Source of the DNA: an uncultured Pontibacter sp.
GTDB taxonomy: Bacteria > Bacteroidota > Bacteroidia > Cytophagales > Hymenobacteraceae
Assembly: GCF_947495565.1 (NCBI RefSeq)
Contig: NZ_CANLZM010000005.1
Span: 62,001 to 126,000 of the forward strand
Length of the DNA stretch: 64,000 nucleotides
Direction of reading: 5' to 3'
Below, piece by piece: positions 9,015-17,373 of this stretch; the first letter of the stretch is position 1, and the number at the start of each line of letters is the position of its first letter. The notes under the pieces were generated by a model. The model was not told the origin of the DNA. It saw nothing but the letters and a program-made list of their open reading frames with translations, and made no database searches. The position numbers and the translations under genes are program-made.

Positions 9015-10538
9015 ATGCAGCAAAGCGCAATAATAGGGGTGGATATTGGCACCACCAGTACCAAGGCAGTGGCTTTTGGCTTAGGCGGCGAAGTGCTGTT
9101 TCAGCAAGTGAGGGAGTACCCGATTATCAGCGAGGAGCCAGGGCAGGCAGAGCAGGAGCCGGAGCAGGTGCTGCAGGCCGTGTTGTCTACCCTAGGGGAA
9201 GTGGCAGCGTGGCTGCAGCAGTATAAGTATACCCCGGAAGGAGTTAGCTTCAGTAGCGCTATGCACAGCCTCATGCTGATAGATGCACAAGACCAGCCGC
9301 TAACCCGCTGCTTTATATGGGCCGATTCCAGAAGCCACGCCTGTGCCGACGAAATAAAGAACAGCACGGTGGGCCATAAGATTTACCTGCAAACCGGCAC
9401 ACCTGTGCATCCCATGTCGCCTTTGCCGAAGTTGTGCTGGTTGCGGCAGGAGCAGCCGGAGTTGTTTGGGCGGGCAGAAAAGTTTATCGGTATAAAAGAG
9501 TACGTGCTTTTCCGGCTTTTCGGGAAGTATAAAATCGATTACTCTGTTGCCTCAAGTATGGGCTTGTTCAATATTTTTAAGTTTGAATGGCACCAGGATG
9601 CGCTGCAGGTGGCCGGTGTTAAGCCAGAGCAGCTGCCGGACCCCGTACCGCCTACTTATACTTTTAAAGGGCTTAAACCTGCTGATGCTGAACTGCTGCA
9701 CTTGCCCACCGGTACGCCTTTTGTGATTGGGGCAAGCGATGGCTGCCTGGCTAATTTGGCCTCACATGCCGTACGCCCCGGCGAGGCGGTGGTAACCATA
9801 GGCACCAGCGGCGCCGTGCGTATGATGGCCAGCCAACCAGCCACAGACCTGAAAGAACGGGTGTTCAGCTACATTTTAAACGAGGACCATTTTGTGCTGG
9901 GCGGAGCGGTAAACAATGGCGGAGTAGCGCTGCGTTGGTTCCGGGATACTTTCTATGCCGCTGAAACGGCAGAGGCCAACGCCAAAGATCAGGACATATA
10001 CGAGCTGCTGAACGATGTGGCAGAAACTGTAAAACCGGGTGCGGAAGGCCTGCTTTTTCTGCCGTACCTGCTGGGCGAGCGCGCACCTATCTGGGATGGT
10101 TCGGCGCGTGCCTGTTTTATCGGAGCGAACTATAACCATACCCGCGCGCACTTTCTGAGAGCTGTAATGGAAGGGGTGATTTTCAGTGTAAATAGTGTGG
10201 TGCAGGCGCTGGAGCAAACCGTGGGGCCTGTTTCAGCAATTTATGCCAACGGAGGATTCTCGTTTTCAGAGCTGTGGGTACAGATGCTGGCCGACGTGAC
10301 AGGTAAAAAGGTACAGCTAACCGAAACGCCCGAAGGCTCTGCTTTCGGGGCTGCGCTGATGGGAATGTATGCCTTAAAACTGTTGCCATCGCTGGAGGAT
10401 GCGGAGCACATGATCAGGGTAAGCAGAATTTTTGAGCCAATCCCTCAGAACCATCAAACATATGCAAAAAGCTACGCTGTTTACGAAACACTGTATCCTA
10501 AGCTTAAAGAAGGCTTTGAGCAGTTAGGGAAAGTATAA
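9015..10538 (+). CDS. gntK: Gluconate kinase, FGGY family
   Basis: 507 residues, the usual size for FGGY sugar kinases. The N-terminal phosphate-binding loop IGVDIGTTSTKA (residues 7-18) and C-terminal ATPase motifs such as YANGGFSFSELWVQMLADVTG are present. The overall pattern (SSAMHSLMLID, FIWADSR, GTPVHPMSP) is that of the GntK branch, which phosphorylates D-gluconate to 6-phosphogluconate for the pentose phosphate pathway; this is family knowledge. It is not next to other sugar genes here, so specificity rests on sequence only. The start is the ATG at 9015; a terminator-like hairpin follows at 10687. Confidence 0.85.
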   Translation: MQQSAIIGVDIGTTSTKAVAFGLGGEVLFQQVREYPIISEEPGQAEQEPEQVLQAVLSTLGEVAAWLQQYKYTPEGVSFSSAMHSLMLIDAQDQPLTRCFIWADSRSHACADEIKNSTVGHKIYLQTGTPVHPMSPLPKLCWLRQEQPELFGRAEKFIGIKEYVLFRLFGKYKIDYSVASSMGLFNIFKFEWHQDALQVAGVKPEQLPDPVPPTYTFKGLKPADAELLHLPTGTPFVIGASDGCLANLASHAVRPGEAVVTIGTSGAVRMMASQPATDLKERVFSYILNEDHFVLGGAVNNGGVALRWFRDTFYAAETAEANAKDQDIYELLNDVAETVKPGAEGLLFLPYLLGERAPIWDGSARACFIGANYNHTRAHFLRAVMEGVIFSVNSVVQALEQTVGPVSAIYANGGFSFSELWVQMLADVTGKKVQLTETPEGSAFGAALMGMYALKLLPSLEDAEHMIRVSRIFEPIPQNHQTYAKSYAVYETLYPKLKEGFEQLGKV

Positions 10539-10931
10539 AGCAGGCGGTTCGGTTCAAAAGCTATACTTAGTAAGTATAAGATTCTATACTTTCAGGCAGA
10601 GTGCTGACGGAGAAAGATATAGCCGCGTAGCGCATGCTGCCTTAGCTTAAACTTTGCTCAAGTAGAGCAGTAGCCACATAAAAAAACAAGGAACCCCGTT
10701 TCCAGTGTCCCTTGCTTTTTATTTAATCTATTTTCAACTTTTAGCCATACTCTTTAACGGGGCAGCTATCCTTAGGTTACAAACTGCTGGAAAAAAAGTA
10801 TACAATTATTTTAGGCTAGGCAGCAGTTTAAGTATAAAATATAGCTCTGTGCAGCAGAAAAGCATTTTTTTATACTTTATCAACTTGAAAAAAAGATGCA
10901 ATTATTTTTACAAGCTTGCAAAGTATAAAAG
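10539..10931. other. Convergent intergenic region with clustered AAGTATA words
   Basis: 393 bases between two convergent genes. AAGTATA/TATACTT occurs at about 10530, 10563, 10572, 10586, 10797, 10830, 10872 and 10921, an extreme local density. A 76-codon open frame at 10705-10935 is AT-rich and featureless and was not called. Confidence 0.6.
10687..10724. terminator. Probable bidirectional terminator
   Basis: An imperfect stem (CAAGGAAC with GTGTCCCTTG) is flanked by A6 on the left and a CTTTTTATTT run on the right. It sits between the convergent gntK and outer-membrane protein genes. Confidence 0.5.
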
Positions 10932-11615
10932 TTAGAACCTGTAAAAAGCGCCTAAGCTGATGTTAAAAGTATTCATTGACTGGCTGTGCTGAAAAGGAGT
11001 ACCAAGCGCGTTGAGCACCGTGAACTCAGGTTTAGTATACAGCAGCCTTGCCTCTGCGTTAATAACCAAAGGGTATACGTTTATGTTGATGCCGCTGCCC
11101 CAACCAAGCGCCAAGGCGGTGGCTTGATCAGATGGCATCCGTACCTCTCCGTGAACCGTCTGAATCTGCCAGGAGGCGCTGCGGTTAAAAGCGGCTCCCG
11201 CTGATCCTGCTAAGTATACTTCCCCAACCTCTTGCACGGGCACTGTAAAGTATACATCCGCCATCGTAAAGACTGAGCGCCACGCTTCGGAGTTTTTGGC
11301 TGTTACCAACTCATCGTCGGGCTGTACAAAAGCATCCATCCCGAAACGGTTGTGCCGGTAAGCTACTGAAGTACCAGCTGCTACATACCTGCTCATGCTA
11401 TAGCGATACACACCTGTCAGCAGCAGCCCGTTGCGGGCAAAGGCAGGGTAGTCGTCCTCAAAAGCAGAAGCATTAAAATCTCCGTTTACAAAAGCGTTGC
11501 CCAGCTGCAAGCCTATCAGGTGCTTTCGCTCCGGATTTTCCGTCTGGTCTTGGGCACTGGCTGTTAAAGCGCAGAAAAAGGAGAGAGCGCAAAGTATAAA
11601 TTTCTTCATTTCCAT
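10932..11615 (-). CDS. Outer-membrane beta-barrel protein
   Basis: 227 residues. The signal peptide begins MEMKKFILCALSFFC and ends at ASAQ; the ATG two codons later (11609) is an equally good start. The mature part shows alternating hydrophobic residues, many aromatic positions and a C-terminal ISLGAFYRF ending in Phe, as in small outer-membrane barrels. No specific transport or enzyme motif is visible. It is the last gene of a minus-strand operon: lipoprotein (12626-11919), acetyltransferase (11913-11632), this gene, with 5 and 16 bases between them. Function beyond a barrel is not known. Confidence 0.8.
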   Translation of the reverse strand: MEMKKFILCALSFFCALTASAQDQTENPERKHLIGLQLGNAFVNGDFNASAFEDDYPAFARNGLLLTGVYRYSMSRYVAAGTSVAYRHNRFGMDAFVQPDDELVTAKNSEAWRSVFTMADVYFTVPVQEVGEVYLAGSAGAAFNRSASWQIQTVHGEVRMPSDQATALALGWGSGININVYPLVINAEARLLYTKPEFTVLNALGTPFQHSQSMNTFNISLGAFYRF

Positions 11616-11631
11616 AGCGTTTATAAGTATG

Positions 11632-11913
11632 TTATCGGAGCAGGTCTTTGTATTTAGGGTTTTGCGTAATATGCTTTTGCACAGCTACGCAGGTGGCAAC
11701 CACTTTTAGGTTATGGCGGCGGGCGTAGTCAAGGGCCGTTTCAATCAGCTCCTGCGCCAGCCCTGTGCCGCGGTAGGCATCAGGTACAAAAGTATGCGTC
11801 AGGTCCAGCACATCGTCCTGCGGTTTGGCATACGCTATTTCGGCCTCCTCCTCCTGCTCCAGCCTGGCGGTAAACTGCTGGTATTTTTCCTCATGTATGA
11901 TCTCGTATTTCAT
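11632..11913 (-). CDS. Small GNAT-like N-acetyltransferase (Acetyltransf_CG type)
   Basis: 93 residues, the normal size of the short single-domain YjdJ-like acetyltransferases. The core runs from AEIAYAKPQDDVLDLTHTFV through PDAYRGTGLAQELI, where RGTGLA is the acetyl-CoA pyrophosphate loop, and ends with a VVATCVAVQKHITQNP segment that is typical of the family. The substrate is unknown. It is the middle gene of the three-gene minus operon, its ATG 5 bases after the lipoprotein stop. Confidence 0.85.
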   Translation of the reverse strand: MKYEIIHEEKYQQFTARLEQEEEAEIAYAKPQDDVLDLTHTFVPDAYRGTGLAQELIETALDYARRHNLKVVATCVAVQKHITQNPKYKDLLR

Positions 11914-11918
11914 AAGCC

Positions 11919-12626
11919 TTAAAAGTTTATTTCATAGTTACGGGTCTCGCCCGGTTTCAGTAAGATGGTGTCTTTCCGGGCGCTCTGTGTGCCGCCATAG
12001 GTTTTAACTGTGTGCACTACAACTGAGCCAGCCGCTACAGTTAACTGATCGCCGGAGAGGTTCCTGCTATTGGTATCGTACACAAAGGCGCAGCTATCAG
12101 CATCAGAAGAACTGATTTTATACTTTACAGTGGTTAAAATGCGGCCTACAGGAGCGGTTGGGTTGTTCTGGTCGATAACCAGGCGAAGTGTGGCGGCAGG
12201 GGCGATTGTGAAGTTCTGGATAATGGCGGTGTCACGGGCCATCGCATACCAATACCATGTGCTAGAGCCGTTACAGGTAAGGTAGCTGCGCTGGTCAAAA
12301 TCAGTGTTAAGCTCTATAAATCCTTCCGTTAATTCCTGATCGCGGAGAAGGAAGCGCAGCTCGTAATTTCCGTTCGCATCGGTGGTGGCAATTGCTTTTT
12401 CGCGGGTAAAGGTGGGCTGCAAATAAGCTTCCTTCAGCCACCGCACCCTTATGGTTGCACCAGGCAAAGGCGCTCCATTTTCTGTAGACACACGGCCTTT
12501 TATAACAGTGCAGGAGCCTGGGCAGTATTTGCTGATGTAGTCGTTCTCGTCGTAATCGCAGGCGCTAAAGGCAGCGGCAAGCAGCATCAGACAAGTATAA
12601 AACTGCAGTTTTAGAAGCGTTTTCAT
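11919..12626 (-). CDS. Lipoprotein with carboxypeptidase-regulatory-like domain
   Basis: 235 residues. The signal peptide has lipobox FSAC (Cys at residue 23), so the protein is probably anchored in a membrane. A beta-sandwich of the carboxypeptidase D regulatory type follows at about residues 40-125: VIKGRVSTENGAPLPGATI, then TTDANGNYELRF. The remainder is another beta-rich segment ending ETRNYEINF. Such proteins in Bacteroidota are usually surface lipoproteins without known enzymatic activity. It is first in the operon with an acetyltransferase and a barrel protein. The role is not known. Confidence 0.78.
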   Translation of the reverse strand: MKTLLKLQFYTCLMLLAAAFSACDYDENDYISKYCPGSCTVIKGRVSTENGAPLPGATIRVRWLKEAYLQPTFTREKAIATTDANGNYELRFLLRDQELTEGFIELNTDFDQRSYLTCNGSSTWYWYAMARDTAIIQNFTIAPAATLRLVIDQNNPTAPVGRILTTVKYKISSSDADSCAFVYDTNSRNLSGDQLTVAAGSVVVHTVKTYGGTQSARKDTILLKPGETRNYEINF

Positions 12627-12781
12627 AATAAGGAGCCGCTATGGGAAGCTGATTTTCAGTTAAATATAAGTATAAATCAATAACGAGCTACAACTATATA
12701 GAGAAGCGGTGAAATTTAATTCTCTACATGGTTCAGCAGTTGAAAGCGTAACATGTAATAGCATCTCTGGATACTTACCTG

Positions 12782-12789
12782 TACCTTTG
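12782..12789 (+). promoter_or_regulatory. -7 promoter element of the rluE-like gene
   Basis: TACCTTTG is a perfect TAnnTTTG match ending 18 bases before the first ATG at 12808. No TTTG is seen at the -33 spacing. Confidence 0.6.
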
Positions 12790-12807
12790 CGGGCTTAAAA
12801 TTGCCAA

Positions 12808-13377
12808 ATGATGCACCGCCACTTTGTTCTGTTTAAGCCTTACGGGTATGTAAGTCAGTTTGTGAGCGAGACCCGTAAAAAAAAGGTCTTGGGAGGTTTT
12901 CATGATTTTCCGGAGGGCACCATGGCCATTGGCCGCCTGGATGAGGACAGCGAAGGGCTGCTGCTCCTGACTACTGATGGAAAAGTCAGTGAGCTGGTGC
13001 GAAGCAGCAAAGTGGAGAAAGAGTACTATGCTCAGGTAGACGGCGTGATAACGGACGAGGCGCTGCAGCAATTGCAGCAAGGCATTGCTATCAGAACAGA
13101 AAAGGAGTGGCACCAGACCAAACCCTGCCGCGTACAACGGCTTAAGGCAACGCCGGAACTGCCCGAGCGCGCCCGTCGTATCCGTGATGAACGGCATGGC
13201 CCCACCAGTTGGATTACCCTAACGCTTAAAGAAGGCAAGTTCAGGCAGGTGCGCAAAATGACGGCTGCAGTCGGTTTTCCGACGTTGCGGCTGGTGCGGG
13301 TGCGTATCGGTAACATAATGGCAGGCGGAATGGCCGCTGGAGAGGTAATAGAGGTAGGCAGCTTCGATTTAGGCTAA
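12808..13377 (+). CDS. rluE: 23S rRNA pseudouridine synthase, RluE/RsuA family
   Basis: 189 residues. The catalytic motif IGRLDEDSEGLLLLT carries the expected Asp (D45). Other family marks are FVLFKPYGYVSQF at the N-terminus, KVEKEYYAQVDG, and the C-terminal KFRQVRKMTAAVGFPTLRLVRVRIG. There is no N-terminal S4 domain, which fits RluE (pseudouridine in 23S helix 89 in E. coli) better than RsuA or RluB, which carry one. Two ATG codons are adjacent (12808 and 12811). A perfect -7 element lies just upstream. It is a single-gene unit divergent from the lipoprotein operon. Confidence 0.88.
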   Translation: MMHRHFVLFKPYGYVSQFVSETRKKKVLGGFHDFPEGTMAIGRLDEDSEGLLLLTTDGKVSELVRSSKVEKEYYAQVDGVITDEALQQLQQGIAIRTEKEWHQTKPCRVQRLKATPELPERARRIRDERHGPTSWITLTLKEGKFRQVRKMTAAVGFPTLRLVRVRIGNIMAGGMAAGEVIEVGSFDLG

Positions 13378-13410
13378 GGTCTAACTCTTTTTCACTGCTT
13401 AGGCAGTCTT

Positions 13411-13671
13411 TTACAGCTGCTGTCTGCCGCCGGTTGTGCGGTGGCGCTTAAGTGGTGCCAGCAGGTAGTCGAGCCCGTTAAGTTTAATCTCGTACATGGT
13501 GGCTAGTTGCATGCCCAGCTTGCCCGGCGGAAAACCTTTGCTGGAGAACCACTCCAAATATGACACTGGCAGGTCGCATAACAGGGTATCCTTATACTTG
13601 CCGAAGGGCATGCGGTGCTGTACCAGTTCTTGCAGTATGTTTGGGTTCGGCTGTGCCTCAGAAGTGTGCAT
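13411..13671 (-). CDS. DUF3820 family small protein
   Basis: 86 residues from the ATG at 13671. The core MPFGKYKDTLLCDLPVSYL then WFSSKGFPPGKLG matches the DUF3820 family (putative quorum-sensing-regulated proteins of about 70-90 residues). A longer frame opens upstream to 13980, but its extra N-terminal part overlaps the promoter and start of the divergent MFS gene and shows no protein-like features, so the shorter start was chosen. No catalytic residues are known for the family. Confidence 0.8.
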   Translation of the reverse strand: MHTSEAQPNPNILQELVQHRMPFGKYKDTLLCDLPVSYLEWFSSKGFPPGKLGMQLATMYEIKLNGLDYLLAPLKRHRTTGGRQQL

Positions 13672-13813
13672 GGCAGGCAAGGTAAACATTCGGAAACATT
13701 GTGCCAAGTAAAAAGTTATATACCTCTGGGGTTGCTGCACCTGCTGCTTTGCAAAATAGCAGCTGCAATTCGATTTAATTAATGTTGCAACTTCGGTTAA
13801 ATAGAAATCATAC

Positions 13814-15067
13814 ATGACGCGAAAACAGTATTTTGTCATTATACTTATTCTAGGCTCGCTGGCCACTATCAGTCCCTTTTCGATTGATATGTACCTGCCT
13901 GGTTTTCCGGCTATTGCAGCAGACCTGAATACATCTATTGCGCAAGTACAGCTCTCCCTGACGGCGTACTTGGTGGGCATTTCGGTGGGGCAGCTGCTTT
14001 ACGGGCCGCTGCTAGACCGCTATGGCAGAAAAAATCCGCTGTACGCCGGTTTGTTTATTTACATCCTTACCTCACTGGCTTGTGCCTATACAGAGTCGAT
14101 CGATTCGTTTATTCTGATGCGTTTTCTGCAGGCGATAGGCGGTTGTGTGGGAATGGTGGCGGCTCAGGCGCTGGTGCGTGATATTTTCCCGGTAAACAAA
14201 ACTGCGCAGGCTTTCTCGCTGCTTACATTGGTAATTGCTGTGTCTCCTATGGTGGCGCCTACGGTGGGCGGCTATGTTACGGCAGCTTTCGGCTGGCACT
14301 CGGTGTTTGTTATACTTGCCGTGATTACGGCTCTCATTATGCTGGGGGTATACTTTGCGCTACCCGAAGGTCAGCAAGCCGACTCCTCTATCTCCCTTAA
14401 GCCAAAGCCGGTGCTGAAAAGCTTTATCAGTGTGCTAAAGCAGGAGCAGTTTCTGCTTTACGCCTTGGCAGGAGGAATAGCCACAGCAGCCCCGTTTGCT
14501 TATATAGCGGGCTCTGCCGATGTCTTCATGAATATCTATAATGTGAGTGAGCAGGAGTACGGCTGGATATTCGCTTTCCTGGCTTTTGCCATGATTGGCT
14601 CCACTCAGCTTAACCACATCATCCTGAACAAGTTTAAAAGTGAGCAGGTAATAAATTTCACACTTTTTTATCAAACGGCTGTCGGTATTTTGCTGGTGGT
14701 GGGCACGTACTACGGCTGGTTTAGCAAGTTGGCGCTTATCGGGCTGTTGTTTATCTTTTTAACCGGCCAGGGCCTGCTTAACCCAAATGCGACTGCACTT
14801 TCGCTGGCTCCGTTTACAAAAAACACAGGTAGTGCAGCGGCTCTTTTGGGGAGTTTCAGGATGGCGATGGGTGGTTTGATGTCGGCTGCGGTAAGTGTGC
14901 TGCACAACGGCTCTACGCTACCGATGGTCAGTGTAATGGCAGGATGTGCTATAATTGGGCTTACGCTGCTGCTGCTGGGCCAACGCACTATCCGTTTCCG
15001 TGCCAGCCGCCGCGTTGTGGAAGAGGATACTTCAGTGCTGGTGTCTACGACGGGGCAGGAGCGTTAG
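13814..15067 (+). CDS. Bcr/CflA family multidrug efflux MFS transporter
   Basis: 417 residues with about 12 membrane helices. The N-terminal helix ends with the Bcr/CflA mark SPFSIDMYLPGFPAIA (residues about 20-35), followed by the MFS loop GPLLDRYGRKNPL between helices 2 and 3 and the antiporter-type segment VVAP-like SPMVAPTVGGYV in helix 5. The family exports bicyclomycin, chloramphenicol or other drugs by proton antiport; the actual substrate here is unknown. It is divergent from the DUF3820 gene. The C-terminal 30 residues are a charged cytoplasmic tail. Confidence 0.9.
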   Translation: MTRKQYFVIILILGSLATISPFSIDMYLPGFPAIAADLNTSIAQVQLSLTAYLVGISVGQLLYGPLLDRYGRKNPLYAGLFIYILTSLACAYTESIDSFILMRFLQAIGGCVGMVAAQALVRDIFPVNKTAQAFSLLTLVIAVSPMVAPTVGGYVTAAFGWHSVFVILAVITALIMLGVYFALPEGQQADSSISLKPKPVLKSFISVLKQEQFLLYALAGGIATAAPFAYIAGSADVFMNIYNVSEQEYGWIFAFLAFAMIGSTQLNHIILNKFKSEQVINFTLFYQTAVGILLVVGTYYGWFSKLALIGLLFIFLTGQGLLNPNATALSLAPFTKNTGSAAALLGSFRMAMGGLMSAAVSVLHNGSTLPMVSVMAGCAIIGLTLLLLGQRTIRFRASRRVVEEDTSVLVSTTGQER

Positions 15068-15464
15068 GTAAAGGAGTTTATACTTTAGCCACTACTATTT
15101 GCAACTGGAGCTAAGCTATACTATCTAGCTGCTGTTTATCCACGGCTTTATAACTTGTTTGTTTCATCTTTGGCTTTGGCTCTCTCAAGGCCGAGAGGCC
15201 TCGTCTTCCCGCATCGCGCTGTGTTCCCTTCCTTTGCTACCCTTCGGTCGCAATGCCCTCACGGGCACCGGAATCTCACAAGGCGCTCAACGGAAAGACT
15301 GGGAATTATTTCGATAGCCACCGCTAATGGAACTTGAACTGAACTCCCTCTCCTGTTTTACGGATAGGGGCCCTCAATAAAAGGAGAGGGCTGGGGCGGG
15401 GTAAGAATTCCCCTCCTTGGACAAGGAGGGGTAGGGGTGGTTGGACCCGGTGCTGCAGCAAACT
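15068..15464. repeat. Intergenic region with GC-rich hairpin repeats
   Basis: 397 bases between convergent genes. At 15346-15390 CCCTCTCCT pairs with AGGAGAGGG around a 27-base loop. At 15410-15431 CCCCTCCTTG pairs perfectly with CAAGGAGGGG around two bases, then TAGGGGTGGTTGG follows. Similar pyrimidine-rich hairpins are, from memory, common between genes in Bacteroidota. The part at 15175-15300 is GC-rich and unlike its neighbours but holds no convincing gene. Confidence 0.55.
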
Positions 15465-15914
15465 TTATTCTTTCGTCATTTCAATATGGTCAATGCCGTC
15501 CTCGTCGTACACCGGGCCGGACTGCACAAAACCGAAGCTCTCGTAAAACCCTTTGGCATATACCTGTGCGCCAATTTTAATCTGTCCCTGGCCATAAAGG
15601 CGGTAACATTCCTCAATAGAGTAATTAACCAGAACCCTGCCTAAACCTGTGCCACGTACTGCCATACTTGTTACAATGCGGCCAATAGACATGGCATCTG
15701 GGTAGGAGAGGCCCGGTGGTACCAGGCGGGAGGTAGCCACCAACTCACCGTTGTTGTACAGCAGCAGGTGCTGGCATTTCTGGTCTTTGTTATCCATGTC
15801 CAGAAAAACGCAGGTTTGCTCTACTACAAATACTTCACTGCGCAGGCGCAGCATCTCATACATTTCTTGGGCGGTAAGCTCGTTAAAGGCTTTGCTTATT
15901 TTAATAAGGCTCAT
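15465..15914 (-). CDS. GNAT family N-acetyltransferase, ElaA-like
   Basis: 149 residues. The opening ALTAQE-like region then LRLRSEVFVVEQTC, the YPDAMSIGRIVTS strand and the acetyl-CoA loop VRGTGLGRVLV are the usual ElaA-type pattern. The C-terminal FYESFGFVQSGPVYDEDGI is also characteristic. The substrate is not known. A perfect -7 element lies 32 bases upstream. It is single and faces the MFS gene tail-to-tail across the hairpin-rich spacer. Confidence 0.87.
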   Translation of the reverse strand: MSLIKISKAFNELTAQEMYEMLRLRSEVFVVEQTCVFLDMDNKDQKCQHLLLYNNGELVATSRLVPPGLSYPDAMSIGRIVTSMAVRGTGLGRVLVNYSIEECYRLYGQGQIKIGAQVYAKGFYESFGFVQSGPVYDEDGIDHIEMTKE

Positions 15915-15945
15915 GCGGGTGTTCTAAAATCGATGTGCAATGGGG

Positions 15946-15953
15946 CAAAGATA
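15946..15953 (-). promoter_or_regulatory. -7 promoter element of the ElaA-like gene
   Basis: TATCTTTG on the minus strand is a perfect TAnnTTTG match 31 bases upstream of the ATG. Confidence 0.55.
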
Positions 15954-15978
15954 ACACATAACATGCATCCTGCAGCCA

Positions 15979-16009
15979 CAAAAAAGCCGCTGCAGCAGAG
16001 GCAGCGGCT
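15979..16009 (-). terminator. Terminator of the aldo/keto reductase gene
   Basis: The perfect 9-bp stem AGCCGCTGC/GCAGCGGCT is followed on the minus strand by six T. It lies 29 bases after the reductase stop codon. Confidence 0.85.
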
Positions 16010-16037
16010 TCGGATATACTTTATATGGGTTACTTTA

Positions 16038-17009
16038 CTATTGCGACCACTCTGTTGGTTTTCTGTCCCAGCGGTGGCCTTTTAGCTCCTGCAGCAGCTC
16101 TGCGGGTAACCCGTTGCCGTCGCTGGTAGAGAGGTTGGCTTTTACGTGGTTGGCTTTGCGCATGCCAGGTATGGTGGTGCCGATCTGAGGGTTGCTAAGT
16201 ATAAAACGGAGCGCCATCTCGGCCATCGTCATACCCTGCGGCACCAGTGGCCTGAGTTTTTCGGCATGGTCTACGCTGCTGTTCAGGTTCTCGGGTACAA
16301 AGTAGGTGTTACGCCAGTCGCCTTCCGGAAAAGCCGTGTCTTTGGTGAGGTTGCCTGTCAGGGTGCCTTCATCAAAAGGAACGCGGGCAACAATGCCAAT
16401 GTCCAGTTTTTCGCAAAGCGGGAACAGTTCGTCTTCCGGCGCCTGGTCGAAGATGTTGTAAATAACCTGCACAGCGCTGATATGGCCAGTACGCAACGAG
16501 TTAAATACATTTTCCGGTTCCCAACGGTTCACGCTGATGCCCATATGCTGAATCTTGCCATCGGCTTTCAGCTTCTCCACAGCACGCTGCCATTCTTCGT
16601 GCTCGGCCCAACTGTCTTCCCATACATGAAACTGCTGCAGATCAATAGTTTCCACGCCCAGGTTTTTCAGGCTCTTTTCGGTGTACTCTATAATGTGGCT
16701 TGCCGGGAAAACGTCTTCCAGCTTAAACTCAGGTTTAGAGGGCCAGGTAAAGTTTTTAGGCGGAATTTTAGTGGCGATGTAAAGCCGCTGGTGTGAGTGG
16801 CGCCTAAGCAGTTTACCGAGTAGTTCTTCGCTATGGCCTTCGCCGTAGCCCCAGGCAGTATCAAAAAAATTACAGCCGTTTTCCACAGCCAGGTCCAGGG
16901 AGCGCTCCGACTGCTGGTCATCTGACTCGGTCCAGCCGGCCATGCCCCACATGCCGTAACCCACTTCGCTTATATTCCAGCCTGTGCGGCCAAATCTTCT
17001 GTATTGCAT
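16038..17009 (-). CDS. Aldo/keto reductase
   Basis: 323 residues from the ATG at 17009 (MQYRRFGRTGWNISEVGYG); an upstream in-frame start at 17153 would add 48 residues of no homology-like character. The catalytic tetrad is visible in order: Asp in FFDTAWGYG, Tyr in the same motif, Lys in IATKIPP, and His in QQFHVW. The family uses NADPH to reduce aldehydes and ketones in the cytoplasm. The divergent neighbour is a yceI gene, and a palindrome shared with the nitroreductase promoter lies in the spacer, which suggests redox or electrophile stress control. The substrate is unknown. Confidence 0.9.
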   Translation of the reverse strand: MQYRRFGRTGWNISEVGYGMWGMAGWTESDDQQSERSLDLAVENGCNFFDTAWGYGEGHSEELLGKLLRRHSHQRLYIATKIPPKNFTWPSKPEFKLEDVFPASHIIEYTEKSLKNLGVETIDLQQFHVWEDSWAEHEEWQRAVEKLKADGKIQHMGISVNRWEPENVFNSLRTGHISAVQVIYNIFDQAPEDELFPLCEKLDIGIVARVPFDEGTLTGNLTKDTAFPEGDWRNTYFVPENLNSSVDHAEKLRPLVPQGMTMAEMALRFILSNPQIGTTIPGMRKANHVKANLSTSDGNGLPAELLQELKGHRWDRKPTEWSQ

Positions 17010-17205
17010 AGGTATTGCTTGTTTTTGATAAAACCCTAAAATACGAAAAGTAGCTAAAGAAGTATGGTGTCTCTTTAGTGAGAGGTTTTCCCCTAAACGT
17101 AATAACTCCCTGCCACTGGTTTGCAAGTTGCTCACTGCTTTATACTTACACATTTATATCAATCCTTAATCATTAAAGCGAATACAGAACAATTTACAGA
17201 ATTTT

Positions 17206-17217
17206 ATGTATATACAT
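17206..17217. promoter_or_regulatory. Palindromic operator candidate upstream of aldo/keto reductase and yceI
   Basis: The perfect 12-bp palindrome ATGTATATACAT is followed by TAAAT. The same arrangement with one base changed (ATGTATGTACAT then TAAAT) sits between the -33 and -7 elements of the nitroreductase promoter at 63220. It is probably the site of a MarR/HxlR-type repressor not in this window; that identity is inference. Confidence 0.5.
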
Positions 17218-17373
17218 TAAATGTCTGGATGCTGAAGTGGGTTCTGAAACTATCAGGTGAAGTATACAGAAGAGAGATAAAACGTTAAGTGGCTGAGGTC
17301 GTTATTTTATCATACTTGTAAATCATAAAATCAGCAGTTTAAATAAAAATACACATCATAAAACCAGATAACT

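Noticed and set aside
10705..10935. 76-codon plus-strand open frame
   Set aside because: Runs over a terminator-like region and AAGTATA cluster; AT-rich with no protein-like features.
13672..13980. N-terminal extension of the DUF3820 gene
   Set aside because: Would overlap the start of the divergent MFS gene; family length fits the ATG at 13671.
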